A stretch of DNA of 64,000 bases from Microbacterium sp. 4R-513 (GTDB lineage: Bacteria > Actinomycetota > Actinomycetes > Actinomycetales > Microbacteriaceae), in NCBI RefSeq assembly GCF_011046485.1, contig NZ_CP049256.1, forward strand, positions 124,001 through 188,000, given 5' to 3'. Within the stretch, counting starts at the first letter, position 1. Every line of letters starts with the position of its first letter. The notes below the pieces were generated by a model, which ran no database searches, was not told the origin of the DNA, and saw only the letters and a program-made list of their open reading frames with translations. Both the position numbers and the translations under genes were made by a program. Shown here in pieces: positions 61,330 through 64,000 of the stretch.

Positions 61330-62292
61330 TTACGTGGAACCCTCCGCGTACTCCCTCACTGTACCACCCTTGAAGTCGACGGCGAGCATGAGCGCCTCCC
61401 ACGGGGTGTCGGTCGCGCGGGCTGCGACGTCGGCCGCTTCGAGGCGCTGACCCGGTCCGTCGGCGAGCACGAGGACGCTCGGACCGGCTCCGGAGACGAC
61501 CGCCGCGAACCCGCGCTCGCGCAGCGCCCGCACCAGGATGTCGGTGCCGGGCATCGCCTGCGCGCGGTAGTTCTGATGAAGCTTGTCCTCGGTCGCGGCG
61601 AGCAGCAGCTCGGGGCTCTGCGTGAGTGCCGCGATGAGCAGCGCCGAGCGGGAGACGTTGAAGACGGCGTCCTCCCGCGGCACCTGCAACGGCTGCAGGC
61701 TGCGCGCGAGCTTGGTCGACATCGTGGACTCGGGCACGAAGACGAGGGGTGCCACGCCGCGGTGCACGAGGAGCTTCTTGTGCTGGGGGCCGTTCTCGTC
61801 CATCCAGGCGATCGTGAGGCCGCCGAAGAGGGCGGGGGCGACGTTGTCGGGATGCCCCTCGAGCTCGGTCGCGAGCGCCAGGAGCCGGTCGTCGCCGAAG
61901 GCGACGTCCCCGTCGAGCAGCCCCTTGGCCGCGAGCAGGCCCGACACGACGGCCGCGCCCGACGAGCCCATGCCGCGGCCGTGCGGGATGACGTTGCGCG
62001 CCTCGAGGCGGAGCCCCGGCATCCGTCGTCCCGCCGCCTCGAACGCGTGGGCGATGGAGCGCACGACGAGGTTCGAGGCGTCGCGCGGCACGTCGCCCGC
62101 TCCCTCGCCCGCGACCTCGATCTCGAGGCGGTCGTCCGGCAGCGCCGTGACGACGAGCTCGTCGTAGACGCTCAGCGCGAGGCCGAGCGTGTCGAAGCCG
62201 GGACCGAGGTTCGCGCTCGTCGCGGGCACACGCACGACGACCGCGCGCCCTTCGACGGGCTGCCGGACCGGCTCGGAGAGGGCTGCGCTCAC
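61330..62292 (-). CDS. thrB: Homoserine kinase
   Basis: A 320-residue GHMP kinase phosphorylating homoserine. The N-terminal [20 protein letters not shown] is the family start; the ATP loop is [20 protein letters not shown] (motif 2), and [15 protein letters not shown] is motif 3. Its GTG overlaps the thrC stop (GTGA), so it is coupled to it. A short stretch of about ten residues precedes the conserved start. Confidence 0.96.
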   Translation of the reverse strand: MSAALSEPVRQPVEGRAVVVRVPATSANLGPGFDTLGLALSVYDELVVTALPDDRLEIEVAGEGAGDVPRDASNLVVRSIAHAFEAAGRRMPGLRLEARNVIPHGRGMGSSGAAVVSGLLAAKGLLDGDVAFGDDRLLALATELEGHPDNVAPALFGGLTIAWMDENGPQHKKLLVHRGVAPLVFVPESTMSTKLARSLQPLQVPREDAVFNVSRSALLIAALTQSPELLLAATEDKLHQNYRAQAMPGTDILVRALRERGFAAVVSGAGPSVLVLADGPGQRLEAADVAARATDTPWEALMLAVDFKGGTVREYAEGST

Positions 62293-63380
62293 TCGGTCGC
62301 CCCGACGGGGACGAGGTCGAGGACGGATGCCACCTCCGACGTCGTCGCGTCGACCACGGTCGGCTCGACCGTCGTGCCGTCCGCGTTGCGCAGAGCCCAC
62401 TGCGGGTCCTTCAGGCCGTGGCCGGTCACCGTCAGCACGACGCGCGATCCCTGCGGCACGATGCCCGCCTCGACGCGGTCGAGGAGGCCCGCGACGCTGA
62501 TCGCCGACGCCGGCTCGACGAAGATGCCGACCTCGCCCGCGAGGAGCTTCTGCGCCGCGAGGATCCGGTCGTCGTCGATCGCACCGAAGTAGCCGTCGGT
62601 CGCCTCGCGCGCGTCGAGGGCGAGGTGCCACGATGCCGGGTTGCCGATGCGGATCGCACTCGCGACGGTCTCGGGGTTCTTCACGACCGCTCCGGTCACG
62701 AGCGGAGCCGAGCCCTCGGCCTGGAAGCCGAACATGCGCGGCACGCGCGTGGAGACGCCGGCCTCGGCCTCTTCCGTATAGCCGCGGGTGTAGGCGGTGT
62801 AGTTGCCGGCGTTGCCCACGGGGATGAAGTGGAAGTCGGGAGCGTCGCCCAGCTGCTCGACGATCTCGTACGCCGCGGTCTTCTGACCGTCGATGCGGTC
62901 GGGGTTGACCGAGTTCACGAGGTGCACCGGGTAGTTGTCGGCGAGCTCGCGCGCGATCTCGAGGCAGTCGTCGAAGTTGCCGCGGATCTGGATGAGACGT
63001 CCGTTGTGCGCGACGGCCTGGCTGAGCTTGCCCATCGCGATCTTGCCCTCAGGCACGAGGACGGCGGCCGTGATGCCGGCGTGGGCCGCATAGGCGGCCG
63101 CCGAGGCCGACGTGTTGCCCGTCGAGGCGCAGATGACGGCCTTCGCCCCGTGCTCGATCGCGCGCGAGACGGCGACCGTCATGCCGCGGTCCTTGAATGA
63201 GCCGGTCGGGTTCATGCCCTCGAACTTGACCCAGACGTCGGTGCCGGTGCGGCGCGACAGAGCCGGGGCGGGGAGGAGCGGGGTGCCGCCCTCGCCGAGG
63301 GTGACGACGGTCGAGGCATCCGTGACGCCCAGACGATCGGCGTACTCGCGGAGGACTCCGCGCCAGACGTGTGCTGCCAT
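62289..63380 (-). CDS. thrC: Threonine synthase
   Basis: A 363-residue PLP enzyme converting O-phosphohomoserine to threonine. The N-terminal [16 protein letters not shown] is typical of the actinobacterial type. The PLP Lys is in [16 protein letters not shown], the substrate loop in [15 protein letters not shown], and the phosphate loop in [12 protein letters not shown]. It starts 5 nt after the hom stop and overlaps thrB, so the three genes form one unit. Confidence 0.97.
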   Translation of the reverse strand: MAAHVWRGVLREYADRLGVTDASTVVTLGEGGTPLLPAPALSRRTGTDVWVKFEGMNPTGSFKDRGMTVAVSRAIEHGAKAVICASTGNTSASAAAYAAHAGITAAVLVPEGKIAMGKLSQAVAHNGRLIQIRGNFDDCLEIARELADNYPVHLVNSVNPDRIDGQKTAAYEIVEQLGDAPDFHFIPVGNAGNYTAYTRGYTEEAEAGVSTRVPRMFGFQAEGSAPLVTGAVVKNPETVASAIRIGNPASWHLALDAREATDGYFGAIDDDRILAAQKLLAGEVGIFVEPASAISVAGLLDRVEAGIVPQGSRVVLTVTGHGLKDPQWALRNADGTTVEPTVVDATTSEVASVLDLVPVGATE

Positions 63381-63385
63381 GTCGG

Positions 63386-64000
63386 TCAGTCTCCTTCTAC
63401 ACGCAGGACCGAGACGACGCGCTCCACGACGCCGCTCGCGGCGAGCCGTTCGACGGTCTCGCTGAGGTCCTGTTCCAGGGCCTTGTGGGTTCCGATGACG
63501 AGTCGCGCGACTCCGCCCAGGTCGTCGCCGCGGGTGGACGGATCGGCGGCCGAGCCCGTCGAGGCGTCGTGGACGACCGTCTGCTCGAGGGTCGCGATCG
63601 AGACGCGGCCCTCGCTGAGGATGCCGGCGACCCGCGCCAGCACGCCGGGCTCGTCGTCGACCTCGAGCGTGATCTGGTAGCTCGTGGTCACGCGGCCGAT
63701 CTCGACGATCGGGAGGTTCGCGAGGGTGGACTCCCCCACGCCGACGCCGCCGGCGATGTGCCGGCGCGCCGCCGAGACGACGTCGCCGAGCACGGCCGAC
63801 GCCGTCTGCACGCCGCCGGCGCCCGCGCCGTAGAACATGAGGTTGCCGGCGGCCTCGGCCTGCACGAAGACCGCGTTGTTGGCGCCGTGCACGCTCGCCA
63901 GGGGGTGCTCACGCCTGATCAGTGCGGGGTAGACCCGGACCGAGATCGACTCGCCGGATGCCCCCGCCAGGCGCTCGCAGACCGCGAGGAGCTTGACGAC
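63386..64000 (-). CDS. hom: Homoserine dehydrogenase, partial (5' end outside window)
   Basis: The C-terminal 204 residues of homoserine dehydrogenase. Visible are the end of the catalytic domain ([30 protein letters not shown], in two segments), [23 protein letters not shown], and the C-terminal ACT domain ([28 protein letters not shown], ending in [24 protein letters not shown]) through which threonine feedback acts. The gene continues past the right edge. It is the first gene of the hom-thrC-thrB unit. Confidence 0.95.
   Translation of the reverse strand, partial: VVKLLAVCERLAGASGESISVRVYPALIRREHPLASVHGANNAVFVQAEAAGNLMFYGAGAGGVQTASAVLGDVVSAARRHIAGGVGVGESTLANLPIVEIGRVTTSYQITLEVDDEPGVLARVAGILSEGRVSIATLEQTVVHDASTGSAADPSTRGDDLGGVARLVIGTHKALEQDLSETVERLAASGVVERVVSVLRVEGD

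Noticed and set aside
59071..62592. A 1173-codon open frame on the plus strand
   Set aside because: It is antisense to rho, thrB and part of thrC, which are certain; no domain is seen in it.

Overview
This window is chromosomal DNA from a high-GC actinobacterium, most likely family Microbacteriaceae and probably Microbacterium or a close relative. The genus is an inference from gene content and order: the F-type ATPase operon behind an AtpI/WecA-like pair, the nusA-ylxR-infB-rbfA block, hom-thrC-thrB followed by rho and prfA, a stand-alone MurE-like ligase, and an ECF42-type sigma factor with a DGPF partner. A second genus-level clue is the very frequent leaderless start: a TANNNT -10 box, 6-7 nt, then ATG or GTG. 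I see no IS element, prophage, CRISPR array, tRNA or rRNA gene. No stretch longer than about 205 bp lacks a gene.

Layout. (1) 1-7.6 kb is RNA maturation and translation: a partial membrane protein, truB and a uridine-kinase-like gene on the minus strand, mutY on the plus strand, then rbfA, infB, ylxR and nusA on the minus strand. A striking 18-bp tandem repeat block lies between mutY and rbfA. (2) 7.7-11.1 kb holds a DUF1206 membrane protein and a PPOX-type stress protein, whose start regions share an identical promoter architecture, plus a lipase fused to an HdeD-like membrane domain. (3) 11-14.2 kb holds proS, which carries a one-base frameshift as read, and ispG. (4) 14.2-19.3 kb holds an LtrA-like protein, a Trp attenuator with a leaderless leader peptide ahead of a fused TrpE-TrpG, and the ECF42/DGPF pair. 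(5) 19.3-31.8 kb holds a site-2 protease, copper-related membrane/YcnI genes, the MurE-like ligase, dxr, an FKBP lipoprotein, an acyltransferase, OsmC, an asparaginase-ald-DUF5655 operon and an APC permease. (6) 31.8-39.4 kb is a minus-strand cluster: two ABC exporter halves, a PP2C phosphatase and an EccC/FtsK-like ATPase. (7) 39.5-43 kb holds an aldo/keto reductase, two small membrane proteins and YaaA. (8) 43-52.3 kb holds atpCDGAHFEB, atpI, a WecA/MraY-type transferase and a threonylcarbamoyl-AMP synthase, all on the minus strand. (9) 52.4-64 kb holds prmC, a cysK-cysK-cysE operon, small accessory genes, prfA, rho, thrB, thrC and the 3' part of hom.

How the genes work together. ispG and dxr belong to the MEP isoprenoid pathway. 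hom-thrC-thrB make threonine from aspartate semialdehyde, and cysE-cysK make cysteine. TrpEG opens the tryptophan branch, or a PhzE-like branch, under attenuation. prfA and prmC work together in termination, because PrmC methylates the release-factor GGQ motif. The best leads are the 18-bp repeat array with its nested hairpin, the shared GTCAACCCCT element, the leaderless Trp attenuator, the missing canonical start of atpB, and the apparent one-base indels in proS and the acyltransferase gene. Those indels may be read errors.
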